A stretch of DNA of 64,000 nt, taken from Prochlorococcus marinus XMU1411 (GTDB lineage: Bacteria; Cyanobacteriota; Cyanobacteriia; PCC-6307; Cyanobiaceae). The notes beneath the pieces are model-generated. The model had not been told where the DNA came from and made no database searches. It was given only the letters and a program-made list of their open reading frames with translations. Made by a program: the position numbers and the translations under genes. The DNA is taken from the NCBI RefSeq assembly GCF_017696075.1, contig NZ_JAAORI010000001.1, forward strand, positions 1 to 64,000, in the 5' to 3' direction. This document shows positions 11,095-20,457 of this stretch, piece after piece (within the stretch, counting starts at the first letter, position 1; each line of letters begins with the position of its first letter).

Positions 11095-11724
11095 ATGCAT
11101 AATAATAAATCTCTTTCTAGAGAATTATCTTTAATTTCTCTTGGCTTAATCAAAGATAAAGGTGATTTCAAATTAGAAAAATTTCAGATAGAAGAGATTT
11201 TTGAATCTGCTTTAGATTCTTTAATAAATCACTTCAGAGATGAATTAGATAATTGTGAATCAGACTTAGAAAATGCATCACAAAAAATATTAGAAAGTGA
11301 ATTGCATGAAGGACGTGATTCCTCTTTTGCAAAAGTTAGAGATGAGTTAAAAAATTCTTTAAAAAAGATCGAAAATGTAATGAATGCTCTCTCAGTAACT
11401 ATAGACTTTCCAAAATTAATAGTTTCCAGTGGACAAATTGATATTAGAGAAGACGTCAATCAAAGGATTAGTAAAATAATTAATAACCTAACAACCATTG
11501 ATTCTCATATTGACCAAGTAATGGATGGATGGAGATTAAAAAGATTACCAAGGATTGACCGAGATATTTTGCGTTTAGCATACGTGGATATCAATTTTTT
11601 GGACACACCTGTTGCTGTTGCTTGTGATGAGGCAGTACATTTAGCTAATAAATATAGTGATATGCAAGGAAGAAAATTTATCAATGGAGTTTTAAGGAGA
11701 TTACAAACAGTAAAATCTCAATGA
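11095..11724 (+). CDS. nusB: Transcription antitermination factor NusB
   Basis: Binds boxA RNA with NusE/S10 to promote antitermination in rRNA operons. The C-terminal domain carries the family signature RLPRIDRDILRLAYVDI, VAVACDEAVHLANKYSD and KFINGVLRRL. At 209 residues it is longer than the 140-residue E. coli protein because of an inserted charged helical segment at about 45-110, a cyanobacterial trait. A TTG three bases upstream is in frame, but I prefer the ATG at 11095. Next comes ftsY, 57 bp downstream. Confidence 0.93.
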   Translation: MHNNKSLSRELSLISLGLIKDKGDFKLEKFQIEEIFESALDSLINHFRDELDNCESDLENASQKILESELHEGRDSSFAKVRDELKNSLKKIENVMNALSVTIDFPKLIVSSGQIDIREDVNQRISKIINNLTTIDSHIDQVMDGWRLKRLPRIDRDILRLAYVDINFLDTPVAVACDEAVHLANKYSDMQGRKFINGVLRRLQTVKSQ

Positions 11725-11781
11725 TTATTTGATATAAATAAATAGTATTTTAAATTTATTAGATACGTCTAAAAAATATCA

Positions 11782-13163
11782 ATGACTAATACTGATTCCG
11801 ATAACTCTCGAGAATGGGCTGCTCAAGCTTATGCACTTTTAAAGAAGAGACAAGAAGAACAAAAACAAGATTTACCAAAGCAAGAAGAACAAAAACAAGA
11901 TTTACCAAAGCAAGAAGAACAAAAACAAGATTTACCAAAGCAAGAAGAACAAAAACAAGATTTACCAAAGCAAGAAGAACAAAAACACAAGATTTACCAA
12001 AGCAAGAAGAACAAAAACAAGATTTACCAAAGCAAGAAGAACAAAAACAAGATTTACCAAAGCAAGAAGAACAAAAAAAGGAATTTATTGATAGTGCTAA
12101 TAAAAAAAATATTTTGGTACCGCCAAAAACTATTATTGAGCCAGAATTAGGTGAATTTGATGATAATTTTACTTGGTCTGCAATGGTATTAGCTGCCCAA
12201 GGAAAAACAATAAATCAAATATCGATAGATGAAATTGATTGGTTAACTAAATTAAGAAGGGGATTAGAAGAAACACGAAAAGGTTTTGTTACTGAATTAT
12301 TGGATAAATTAGGAGACGATCCTCTCACTCCTGAGTCATTGGATGATTTAGAGACATTATTAATAAGAGCTGATGTTGGGATAGATTCAACTGATAAAGT
12401 TATAAATTCCTTAAGAAAAAAATTAAATGAAGAAGTCGTAGGTGCAGAAGCAGGAATAAAATTTTTAAAAAAAGAATTAAAATCAATTATTGATAAACCA
12501 ATAAAAAACTCAGGTATCGATCTTTTAGTGCCTCAAAAAGGAAGATTAAATGTCTGGTTATTAGTAGGAGTTAATGGTGTTGGTAAAACTACAACATTAG
12601 GAAAATTAGCATATTTGTCATCAAGGAGTAATTATAAAACCTTGATCGCTGCTGCTGATACGTTTAGAGCGGCGGCAGTAGAACAACTTAAAGTATGGGG
12701 TGAGAGGAGTAATGTAGATGTTATATCTAATCAATCAAAAAATGCTGATCCGGCTGCTGTAGTTTTTGATGCAATCAATTCTGCAAAAAAAAGAAATGTT
12801 GACTTATTACTAGTTGACACAGCAGGTAGATTGCAAACAAAAAATAATTTGATGGATGAATTAGCAAAAATAAAAAAAATTATTGATAAAAAGGTTCCAG
12901 ATGCAATCATTGAATCATTACTAGTTTTGGATGCAAGTCAAGGTCAAAATGGCTTAAAGCAGGCAAAAAGTTTTGCTGAATCAGCTAATTTAAGTGGAGC
13001 AATTATTACTAAATTGGATGGCACTTCAAGAGGCGGGGTATCTTTAGCCGTCTCAGAAGAAGTAAATTTGCCAATAAGATTTATTGGTGCTGGAGAGGGT
13101 ATAAAAGATTTGAGACCTTTTAATAGTTATGAATTTGTGGAGGCTTTGCTTGCAGATCAATAA
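11782..13163 (+). CDS. ftsY: Signal recognition particle receptor FtsY, frameshifted in N-terminal repeats
   Basis: SRP receptor GTPase, normally essential for targeting membrane proteins. The ATG at 11782 gives MTNTDSDNSREWAAQAYALL and then enters tandem QEEQKQDLPK repeats. The fifth repeat (11971-12002) has two extra bases, so this frame derails and ends at 12150. The NG domain continues in the other frame to 13163 with intact GTPase motifs: GVNGVGKTTTLGKLA, DTFRAAAVEQL, DTAGR, TKLDGTSRGG and GAGEGIKDLRPF. As written no single frame joins both parts. The NG domain could still start at the in-frame ATG at 12182. Sequencing or assembly error in the repeats is the simplest explanation; real repeat slippage is the alternative. 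Confidence 0.9.
11851..12078 (+). repeat. Seven 30-bp tandem repeats within ftsY
   Basis: Seven head-to-tail units start at 11851, 11881, 11911, 11941, 11971, 12003 and 12033, with a partial eighth from 12063. Six units are identical 30-mers coding for QEEQKQDLPK. The fifth is 32 bp because AAAAACAAG has become AAAAACACAAG. There are no spacers, so this is not CRISPR. Identical units suggest recent slippage expansion in a disordered acidic linker. Confidence 0.95.
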
Positions 13164-13230
13164 ATATTAAATTAAATTTTTTTAAAAATTTAAATTTAAT
13201 GTTAGAACATATTTATCTATTAGATTTGTT

Positions 13231-14574
13231 GTGACAAATAATCAAAAAGAAAAACTATTTTCAAACAAATTTATTAAAAAATTTTTAGATGATTACTCTA
13301 AAGTATCTTTAAAAAATAAGTCCAAATTTACTGAAATTGCACTGTCATTGTCATATTATTTGAAGTCTTTTTCCAATATAAATAAATTACTTGATTATAT
13401 TTGCTTAATTTTTAAACATATTTTTAAAGAAAAAATAATATTAATTCTACCTTTAAATTATGAAGGAGAAATATGGAATGAAAATATTAAAATTTCTGCA
13501 AATAATGAATATTTAAAAATTCAAGGAGAAATTAATACTTTTTTGAATCAATTTAACTTCTCTAAAAATTTTAAAATAAAGGAAATTCTAACTTTCGAAA
13601 ATGATTTAAAAAATAATTTCAAAGAATACAAAATTGAAGCAGACAAAATATTATCAAGAGGTAAATGCAGAGGATTTGTTTACATTTTTAGTAAAGATTT
13701 ATCAAGTGACTCAATCACTGATGATTCTAATTTTAACTTTATTAAAAATTGTCTGGCTATTGGATTAGAAAATTATTGTTTGATCAAAATAAAGAAAAAG
13801 CACGAGAATGTTGATAGAGAAATTTCTACTGGTGCAGAAATACAATCTCAATTACTCCCAGATTACTGTCCAATTATCTATGGTGTAGATCTTGCTGCTC
13901 ATTGTAGACCAGCTCTTCAGTTAGGAGGAGATTATTATGATTTTATGTGTTTAAAAACTAATATCTCAGAAAAAAGAAAAGAAAAAGCTAGATGGGCTTT
14001 AGTAATAGGTGATGTTATGGGTAAAGGGATTCCAGCTGGCCTTCTAATGACTATGCTAAGAGGTATGTTACGCGCGGAGGTTCTTACAGGATTACCTCCA
14101 GATAGAATTTTGTATGATTTGAATCAATTAGCAATAAATGATTTAGATCAATCTCATAGATTTGTGACATTATTTTATTCAGATTATGACCCTAGAACAA
14201 GAAAATTGAGATTTGCTAATGCAGCCCATAATCCGCCTTTACTTTGGAAAAGTTCAGATCAGAAAATCATAAAATTAGATTCAGAAGGATTTGTCCTTGG
14301 CTTACAAAAAGATGCTGAATATGATTGTGGTGAAATTAAACTCAATGAAAATGATTTAGTGCTTTATTACACTGATGGAGTAATCGATACATCTAATTCT
14401 GCAGGGGAAAGATTTGATGAGCAAAGGCTAATTAAAACCCTTACAAAATTATGTAAACAATCCTATTCATCCCAAGAAATTTTAAATAAAATTTTTAAAA
14501 AATTAGATGACTTCACTGGACAAAATAGACACCTGGACGATGACGCATCTATGGTTGTTTTTCAATTGAAATAG
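13231..14574 (+). CDS. PP2C-type (SpoIIE/RsbU-like) serine phosphatase
   Basis: A 447-residue protein with an unassigned N-terminal region (about 1-190, possibly GAF-like and divergent, very Lys/Asn-rich) followed by a PPM phosphatase domain. Metal-binding motifs are visible: QLGGDYYDF (about 231-239), GDVMGKGIPAGLLM (about 262-275), YTDGVIDTSN (about 379-388) and LDDDASMVVFQ near the end. RsbU-like enzymes dephosphorylate anti-anti-sigma factors, but no partner-switch gene is adjacent. The start is GTG at 13231. Its placement between ftsY and argH is typical of picocyanobacteria. Confidence 0.88.
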   Translation: MTNNQKEKLFSNKFIKKFLDDYSKVSLKNKSKFTEIALSLSYYLKSFSNINKLLDYICLIFKHIFKEKIILILPLNYEGEIWNENIKISANNEYLKIQGEINTFLNQFNFSKNFKIKEILTFENDLKNNFKEYKIEADKILSRGKCRGFVYIFSKDLSSDSITDDSNFNFIKNCLAIGLENYCLIKIKKKHENVDREISTGAEIQSQLLPDYCPIIYGVDLAAHCRPALQLGGDYYDFMCLKTNISEKRKEKARWALVIGDVMGKGIPAGLLMTMLRGMLRAEVLTGLPPDRILYDLNQLAINDLDQSHRFVTLFYSDYDPRTRKLRFANAAHNPPLLWKSSDQKIIKLDSEGFVLGLQKDAEYDCGEIKLNENDLVLYYTDGVIDTSNSAGERFDEQRLIKTLTKLCKQSYSSQEILNKIFKKLDDFTGQNRHLDDDASMVVFQLK

Positions 14575-14636
14575 ATATTTTTTGTCACTCATATAAAAAA
14601 ATGCTTTATTAGAGATATCTAAAGCTAAAAATTGAT

Positions 14637-16016
14637 ATGGCAAAAGTTTGGAGTAAAAGATTTGATAATACACTTAATCCTTTTATTGAAAAGTTTAATG
14701 CATCTATAGGTTTTGATAGAAAGCTTATTTTAGAAGATTTGGCTTGTTCTATTGCTCACGCCAAAATGCTTGGTAAAACAGAAGTTTTATCCTCTTCCGA
14801 AACTTTGCAGATTATTAATGGTTTAGAGAAAATAAAAGTTGAGTATTTGGAAGGTAAATTTTTTCCTAGTTCTCCTTCTGAAGATATTCACTACTGTATT
14901 GAAGAAAAACTTATTAGTCTAATTGGTGAAACTGGAAAAAAATTACATACTGGTAGAAGTAGAAATGATCAAGTTGGCACAGACATAAGATTATGGCTAA
15001 GAAAAGAGATTGACAATCTTGAAATTTTAATAATTGACTTACAAAAATCTTTTTTAAATCTTGCGAAATCTAATATTTATACCTTAATTCCTGGATATAC
15101 ACATATGCAAAGAGCACAACCATTGTCTTTGGCTCATCATTTATTGGCTTATTTAGAAATGTTCCAAAGAGACCGTGAAAGGTTTAAAGAAGTGAGGTTA
15201 AGAGTAAATACTTTACCATTAGGCGCTGCAGCATTAGCAGGTACAAAAATAAAAATAGATAGGAACTTTACAGCTGCAGAATTGGGTTTTCAAAAAATTT
15301 ATAAAAATAGTATTGATGCAGTGAGTGATAGAGATTTTTGTATAGAATTTGTTTCTGCATCTGCGTTGGCAATGTCTCATTTAAGTAAAATTTCCGAGGA
15401 AATAATTTTATGGGTAACTGATGAATTTTCTTTCGCTAAATTAACAGACAAATGTGCTACCGGTAGTAGCTTAATGCCTCAGAAAAAAAATCCAGATGTT
15501 CCAGAATTGATCAGAGGTAAAACGGGAAGAGTTTATGGACATCTTCAAGCGCTGTTAACTATGGTTAAAGGGGTACCACTTGCATATAATAAGGATTTTC
15601 AAGAGGATAAAGAGCCAATATTTGATACTGCAGAGACTATATCTTCTTGCATTAAAGCAATGACTATTTTAATAAATGAGGGCATTGAATTTAACATTAA
15701 AAATTTATCTGATTCCGTAGAAAATGATTTTTCTAATGCTACTGATTTGGCAGATTATTTAGTTTGTAAACAGGTACCTTTTAGAACTGCTTATCAAGTT
15801 GTCGGTGAAATTGTTAAATATTGCTTAGAGAAAAAAATGTTGTTTAAAGATCTTAAAATTGATGAACTTAAAGAATTTCATCCCAAATTTGATGAAGATG
15901 TTTTTGTGGATCTTGAACCCTTTAATGTTGTTAAATCAAGAACTAGTGAAGGTGGCACTGGTTTTAGCCAAGTAGAAAAGGAGGTAATTCACTGGGAGAA
16001 AAAATTATTACTTTAA
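14637..16016 (+). CDS. argH: Argininosuccinate lyase
   Basis: Last enzyme of arginine synthesis, cleaving argininosuccinate to arginine and fumarate. The superfamily signature [20 protein letters not shown] (about 278-297) contains the flexible catalytic loop. Other family stretches are [29 protein letters not shown] and [20 protein letters not shown]. The length of 459 residues is standard. argJ, another arginine gene, lies far away in this window at 61.2 kb, so arginine genes are dispersed here. Confidence 0.97.
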   Translation: MAKVWSKRFDNTLNPFIEKFNASIGFDRKLILEDLACSIAHAKMLGKTEVLSSSETLQIINGLEKIKVEYLEGKFFPSSPSEDIHYCIEEKLISLIGETGKKLHTGRSRNDQVGTDIRLWLRKEIDNLEILIIDLQKSFLNLAKSNIYTLIPGYTHMQRAQPLSLAHHLLAYLEMFQRDRERFKEVRLRVNTLPLGAAALAGTKIKIDRNFTAAELGFQKIYKNSIDAVSDRDFCIEFVSASALAMSHLSKISEEIILWVTDEFSFAKLTDKCATGSSLMPQKKNPDVPELIRGKTGRVYGHLQALLTMVKGVPLAYNKDFQEDKEPIFDTAETISSCIKAMTILINEGIEFNIKNLSDSVENDFSNATDLADYLVCKQVPFRTAYQVVGEIVKYCLEKKMLFKDLKIDELKEFHPKFDEDVFVDLEPFNVVKSRTSEGGTGFSQVEKEVIHWEKKLLL

Positions 16017-16129
16017 ATCTGAATTATTTTTCTACAACAAGGGTATGCTTTGAAGTAGAATAGAAAAGTAGTGTTATAAAACTATTCCAAGTAGTTTTTT
16101 TAATTAGGTTATTTTTTGTTGAATTTAAA

Positions 16130-16759
16130 GTGAGTATTTTTGTTGGCAATTTGCCTTTCCGCGCAGAGCGTGAAGATGTTGTACAGTTGTTTGCACCTTT
16201 TGGTGAAGTTTTAAATTGTTCTCTTCCTCTAGAGAGAGATACTGGCAGAAAAAGAGGATTTGCATTCATTGAGATGGCAGACGAATCAATTGAGTCAACA
16301 GCTATTGATGGTTTGCAAGGTACAGAGCTTATGGGTAGGCCCTTAAGAATTAATAAGGCAGAGCCAAGAGGATCTGGAGGGTCTCGCAGAGGTGGTAGAG
16401 GCGGAAATAACGGCGGCTATGGTGGTGGTGGCTATGGTGGCGGAAATAACGGCGGCTATGGTGGTGGAAATAACAGCGGCTATGGTGGCGGAAATAACGG
16501 CGGCTATGGTGGTGGTGGCTATGGTGGTGGAAATAACAGCGGCTATGGTGGCGGAAATAACGGCGGCTATGGTGGTGGTGGCTATGGTGGTGGAAATAAC
16601 GAAACTAATACGTCTTATACGAATAAACCCTCCGGAGCAGAAGGTTGGGAAGATAGAAGTTATGGCAGCTCTTCTGAAAACTCTGAATATGAAAGTGGGA
16701 GAATCAGAAGAAAAAGAGGAATTTCAAATGAGGGTAATGTATCAAATGAAGAGAGTTAA
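16130..16759 (+). CDS. RRM RNA-binding protein with glycine-rich tail
   Basis: The first 80 residues form an RNA recognition motif: RNP2 is IFVGNLPF (about 3-10) and RNP1 is RKRGFAFIEM (about 41-50). A glycine/asparagine/tyrosine-rich low-complexity tail follows, built of GGNNGGYGG and GGGGYGG blocks, ending in a charged segment. This layout matches the cyanobacterial Rbp family, associated with cold response and mRNA localisation. The start is GTG at 16130. The stop overlaps the convergent dusA gene by four bases. Confidence 0.93.
   Translation: MSIFVGNLPFRAEREDVVQLFAPFGEVLNCSLPLERDTGRKRGFAFIEMADESIESTAIDGLQGTELMGRPLRINKAEPRGSGGSRRGGRGGNNGGYGGGGYGGGNNGGYGGGNNSGYGGGNNGGYGGGGYGGGNNSGYGGGNNGGYGGGGYGGGNNETNTSYTNKPSGAEGWEDRSYGSSSENSEYESGRIRRKRGISNEGNVSNEES
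16401..16600 (+). repeat. GGNNGGYGG-coding tandem repeats
   Basis: About 200 bp of near-perfect higher-order repeats built from the blocks GGAAATAACGGCGGCTATGG and GGTGGTGGTGGCTATGG. They encode the glycine-rich tail of the RRM protein. They are much richer in GC than the surroundings. A second frame stays open across the block, but only because of the repeat composition. Confidence 0.9.
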
Positions 16760-17760
16760 TAGCCTATTTCTTTTAGTTTAGAAGTTAAATTAAGAAGACA
16801 GTCAATATCTAATTCCTTTTTTATAGATTTAGTTGAAATTTGATTTCTCCAAATTTTTGCTTTTGGAATACCTTCGACTAGATTTATGAGATGTTTACAA
16901 ATATCCCAAGATTTTCCTCCATTTGCAAGATGTTTTTCTATGTATGGAATTAAAGAAAAAATGATATCTGAAGCAGATTTGGAATTTGAATTTATTCCAT
17001 AAACTTTTTGATCAATTGCAGACCATCTTAATGGGTGTTTATATACAGATCTTCCAATCATTACACCATCAAATTCTTTAAGGGCCTCTAATGATTGATC
17101 GATATTTGTGAAACCCCCATTAATTTCTATTAATAAATCTGGATTTAATTTCTTTAATTTTTTTACTACATCGTACTTTAATGGAGGTATATTTCTATTT
17201 TGTTTTGGATTGAGTCCTTTTAAAATTGCTTTTCTCGCATGAACTGTAAATCTATCTGCACCAGCATTTGCTACATCCCTTACAAAATTATTCAAATTTA
17301 TAAAACTGTCATAGTCATCTACACCTATTCTGTGTTTGATAGTGACTGGTAAACTGCAGCTATTTTTTAAGGATTCTATGCATATTGCAACTTTTTCAGG
17401 ATCTTTCATTAATGAAGCGCCAAAGTTTCCTGAGCAGACTCTTGGGCTTGGACAACCAACATTAAAGTTTATTTCGTCATAACCCCAATCTTCTGCCATT
17501 CGAGCAGCTTCTTTCAGAATGACAGGATTGTCTCCACCAAGTTGAATCGATATTGGGTGTTCTTCACGATTAAAATTTAGAAAATTTTCTTTTTTATTTG
17601 TATAAACTAAGCTTTGGGCTACAATCATTTCCGTATACAAGAGAGCTTTAGAACTTATTTTTCTCATTATCATTCTGAAATGTTTATCAGTACAATCCAT
17701 CATTGGAGCAATACTTAATTTATGAATATTTTTCATAGAATTAGATTGATTAAAACTCAT
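16756..17760 (-). CDS. dusA: tRNA-dihydrouridine synthase A
   Basis: FMN enzyme that reduces uridines in the tRNA D-loop. Family signatures are LSIAPMMDCTDKHFRMIMR at the N-terminus, PISIQLGGDNP, NFNVGCPSPRVCSGNFGASL with the catalytic Cys, IKHRIGVDD and FTVHARKAILKGL. The last, with its NPKQNR continuation, favours the DusA subgroup. The length of 334 residues is typical. It is divergent from msrB with only 23 bp between start codons. Confidence 0.95.
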   Translation of the reverse strand: MSFNQSNSMKNIHKLSIAPMMDCTDKHFRMIMRKISSKALLYTEMIVAQSLVYTNKKENFLNFNREEHPISIQLGGDNPVILKEAARMAEDWGYDEINFNVGCPSPRVCSGNFGASLMKDPEKVAICIESLKNSCSLPVTIKHRIGVDDYDSFINLNNFVRDVANAGADRFTVHARKAILKGLNPKQNRNIPPLKYDVVKKLKKLNPDLLIEINGGFTNIDQSLEALKEFDGVMIGRSVYKHPLRWSAIDQKVYGINSNSKSASDIIFSLIPYIEKHLANGGKSWDICKHLINLVEGIPKAKIWRNQISTKSIKKELDIDCLLNLTSKLKEIGY

Positions 17761-17783
17761 TATCTTTTATGTGATTTAAATAT

Positions 17784-18278
17784 ATGAATCAATTTCTAAC
17801 TAGAAGATCTTTTATTCTAATTCCTATTATGTCAATTTTAAAAATAATCTTTAAGCCAATGAAAGTTTTAGCTTCTTCAGTTAATTCCAAAGAAGAGTGG
17901 AACTTATCAAAAGAAGAATGGAAATCCAGGCTTAGTTCAGAATCCTATTATATTTTAAGGGAGGAAGGAACTGAAAGAGCTTTCAGCAGTCAACTAAATA
18001 ATGAAAAAAGGAAAGGAGTTTTTCATTGCGCAGGATGTGATTTGCCGCTTTTTCTTTCAGATAAAAAGTATGATAGCGGTACAGGATGGCCAAGCTTTTG
18101 GGAGTCAATTCAAGGGTCAGTTGAAACAAAGGTTGATTTTAAGTTAATTGTCCCACGGACCGAATATCATTGTTCTAGATGCGGTGGTCATCAAGGCCAT
18201 GTCTTTAATGATGGTCCGGCTCCTACAGGAAAAAGATACTGTAATAATGGCCTAGCATTAAGATTTGTTCCTGATTAA
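17784..18278 (+). CDS. msrB: Peptide-methionine (R)-S-oxide reductase with Tat-like signal
   Basis: Repairs methionine-R-sulfoxide in proteins. The MsrB domain has both zinc-binding CxxC pairs (CAGC and CSRC), GTGWPSFWE and the catalytic RYCNNGLALRF at the C-terminus. The N-terminus MNQFLTRRSFILIPIMS carries a twin-arginine motif and a hydrophobic run ending near KVLASS, implying export to the periplasm or thylakoid lumen. It is 164 residues long and followed by a candidate terminator. Confidence 0.94.
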   Translation: MNQFLTRRSFILIPIMSILKIIFKPMKVLASSVNSKEEWNLSKEEWKSRLSSESYYILREEGTERAFSSQLNNEKRKGVFHCAGCDLPLFLSDKKYDSGTGWPSFWESIQGSVETKVDFKLIVPRTEYHCSRCGGHQGHVFNDGPAPTGKRYCNNGLALRFVPD

Positions 18279-18285
18279 ATATTTG

Positions 18286-18310
18286 TGCGGCCTTCCGCAA
18301 CTTGTTTTGT
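18286..18310 (+). terminator. Candidate Rho-independent terminator after msrB
   Basis: TGCGG-CCTT-CCGCA forms a five-base-pair GC-rich hairpin at 18286-18299, followed by a T-rich run (ACTTGTTTTGT). It begins eight bases after the msrB stop. In such AT-rich DNA a GC-only stem stands out. Confidence 0.55.
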
Positions 18311-18353
18311 GCATCATTTTAATGGAAAATAGTCTTATTAAATTTTTAGAAAA

Positions 18354-19073
18354 ATGATTGAAAGTCAATCAGACAATATTGATAATAAAGAAAGTGATAT
18401 TTCTGATCAGAGTAATTGTCCTGAAAATGTCCAATCTCCAGTAGATTCAATAATTGAAAATGATGAATCATCATCCCAAAAAACAGAAGAAATAAATACT
18501 GAAGAATTAAAAAATACTATATCCAATAATGATGCAAGATTAGAACAGTTAGAAAAAGAGCATGAAACTTTAAAAAATCAATACGTAAGAATTTCAGCAG
18601 ATTTTGATAATTTTAGAAAAAGGCAGTCTAGAGATCAGGACGATTTAAAAATCCAACTTGTTTCTAAGACTTTAACTGCAATACTTCCTATTGTTGATAA
18701 TTTTGAAAGAGCAAGACAACAACTTAAACCAGAAAGTGAAGAAGCTCAGGCTCTTCACAGAAGTTATCAAGGATTATATAAACAATTAGTAGAGGTTTTG
18801 AAACAACAAGGTGTGGCGCCGATGAGAGTTGTTGGTCAGCAATTTGATCCTAATTTACATGAAGCTGTATTAAGAGAGCCTAGTGAAGAATTTAATGAAG
18901 ATTTTATTGTAGAAGAATTGCAGCGAGGATATCACCTAGAAGGTAAGGTCTTGAGACATGCTTTGGTTAAAGTTTCTATGGGACCTGGTAAACAAAATTC
19001 ACGAGAGGAAGTAGAAAAGGATAAAGTTGAAGGGGATATTAATTCAGAGGAAAATACTTCTGAAGATGTATAA
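18354..19073 (+). CDS. grpE: Nucleotide exchange factor GrpE
   Basis: Exchanges nucleotides on DnaK. The first 65 residues are acidic and disordered, followed by a long coiled coil ([20 protein letters not shown]) and the family core [12 protein letters not shown]. The beta-domain includes [20 protein letters not shown] and [19 protein letters not shown]. It is 239 residues long with an extra charged C-terminal tail. dnaJ follows 29 bp downstream; no dnaK is in this window. Confidence 0.95.
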   Translation: MIESQSDNIDNKESDISDQSNCPENVQSPVDSIIENDESSSQKTEEINTEELKNTISNNDARLEQLEKEHETLKNQYVRISADFDNFRKRQSRDQDDLKIQLVSKTLTAILPIVDNFERARQQLKPESEEAQALHRSYQGLYKQLVEVLKQQGVAPMRVVGQQFDPNLHEAVLREPSEEFNEDFIVEELQRGYHLEGKVLRHALVKVSMGPGKQNSREEVEKDKVEGDINSEENTSEDV

Positions 19074-19102
19074 ATTCCAATTTTTTACTTGAGTATTATC
19101 TA

Positions 19103-20227
19103 ATGGCTGATTTTTACCAAATACTTGGAGTTTCAAGGGATGCTGATGCTGATACCTTAAAAAGGGCTTATAGAAAATTAGCAAGGCAATATCATCCTGA
19201 TATTAATAAAGAACCTGGTGCTGAAGATAAATTTAAAGAAATTGGCAAGGCCTACGAAGCATTATCCGATCCTGATACAAGAGCCAGATATGATCAGTTT
19301 GGAGAGGCTGGCCTTGGAGGTGCCGCTGGAATGCCTGATATGGGAGATATGGGTGGCTTTGCAGATTTATTTGAAACTTTTTTTAATGGCTTTGGTGGAC
19401 AAAATCCACAGGGAGGGAGAACTCAAAGAAGAGGCCCTCAACAAGGAGATGATTTAAGGTATGACCTTAGTGTTGACTTTAAAGATGCAATATTTGGCCA
19501 ACAAAGAGAAATTAAAATTCCTCACCTTGAGAAATGTGAAGTCTGCAGGGGAACAGGTGCCAAACCAGGAACCGGTCCAAAAACTTGCTCTACATGTGGA
19601 GGAAGTGGACAAGTTAGAAGAGCTACGAGGACACCTTTTGGTAATTTCACACAAGTGGCTGAATGTCCTTCATGTAATGGAGCTGGTCAGATAATTGCAG
19701 ATCCGTGTGTAAGTTGTGGCGGTAATGGTGTTAAGCAAGTTAGAAAAAAATTAAGAATTAATATTCCTGCAGGGGTTGATACGGGGACTAAATTAAGAGT
19801 TTCCGGAGAGGGAAATGTTGGGTTGAAAGGGGGTCCGCCCGGAGATCTTTATGTTTTTATTAAGGTTAAGACTGATTCAAAACTTAAAAGAGAAGGTGTG
19901 ACTATTTATTCAGAAATAGCTGTCAGTTATTTACAAGCTATTTTGGGAGATACTGTTCAAATTACCACAGTTGATGGAAATGTTAATTTAAAAATTCCAA
20001 GCGGTACTCAACCAGATACAACTCTTTCTCTTGAGAATAAAGGGGTACCTAGACTAGGTAATCCAGTTGCTAGAGGAAATCATGAAGTTCTTGTAAAGGT
20101 TAAATTGCCAACTCGTATAACTGATGAAGAACGTAAGCTTTTAGAGGGTTTAGCTTCTCAATATTCAGATAAAAACATCAATTCCAGTAGTGGACTATTT
20201 AGTAAATTGTTTGGTCAAGAATCCTAA
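19103..20227 (+). CDS. dnaJ: Chaperone DnaJ (type I)
   Basis: Co-chaperone that stimulates DnaK ATPase. The J domain includes the HPD motif ([15 protein letters not shown], about 27-41). It is followed by a G/F region ([19 protein letters not shown]) and four zinc-finger CxxCxGxG-like repeats ([32 protein letters not shown]), and then the substrate-binding C-terminal domains. This is a full type I protein of 374 residues. The stop overlaps the next start by one base. Confidence 0.97.
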   Translation: MADFYQILGVSRDADADTLKRAYRKLARQYHPDINKEPGAEDKFKEIGKAYEALSDPDTRARYDQFGEAGLGGAAGMPDMGDMGGFADLFETFFNGFGGQNPQGGRTQRRGPQQGDDLRYDLSVDFKDAIFGQQREIKIPHLEKCEVCRGTGAKPGTGPKTCSTCGGSGQVRRATRTPFGNFTQVAECPSCNGAGQIIADPCVSCGGNGVKQVRKKLRINIPAGVDTGTKLRVSGEGNVGLKGGPPGDLYVFIKVKTDSKLKREGVTIYSEIAVSYLQAILGDTVQITTVDGNVNLKIPSGTQPDTTLSLENKGVPRLGNPVARGNHEVLVKVKLPTRITDEERKLLEGLASQYSDKNINSSSGLFSKLFGQES

Positions 20228-20457
20228 TGACTTCTTTAAAGCATTTGGATCTTAAATGTGTTCCATGTCCTTTAAATGTCGTCAAAATTAAATTGGCTTT
20301 AGAGAAATTATCCAAAAATGAACAACTTATAGTTGAACTGGATAAAGGAGAACCAGAAGAAATGGTATTAAATAATTTAAAAGAAATGGGATATTTGTTT
20401 ATACAAATCAAAGAAAATGAAAAATTTATAAAAATAAAAATATTAAATGAAAACTAA
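20227..20457 (+). CDS. TusA/SirA-like sulfur-carrier family protein
   Basis: A 76-residue protein with the SirA/TusA two-layer fold signature: HLDLKCVPCPLNVVKIKLAL contains the conserved CPxPxxxxK-type turn with a Cys-x-x-Cys-Pro pattern. VELDKGEPEEMVLNNLKEMG fits the rest of the fold. In E. coli TusA the first Cys passes sulfur for tRNA thiolation; whether this paralogue does so is unknown. It is coupled to dnaJ by a one-base overlap and to rsgA by an 11-base overlap. Confidence 0.88.
   Translation: MTSLKHLDLKCVPCPLNVVKIKLALEKLSKNEQLIVELDKGEPEEMVLNNLKEMGYLFIQIKENEKFIKIKILNEN

Noticed and set aside
11814-11970. Alternative ftsY start with an Arg/Lys-rich repeat (RRTKTRFTKA)
   Set aside because: This is the out-of-frame reading of the QEEQKQDLPK repeats; the N-terminus at 11782 has natural FtsY-like character.
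11851-12078. CRISPR-like regular repeats
   Set aside because: Units are contiguous with no spacers and encode a peptide repeat of ftsY.
16392-16781. Open frame coding for VVEITAAMV-type repeats
   Set aside because: A shadow of the glycine-rich repeat in the RRM gene; no domain and no start signal.
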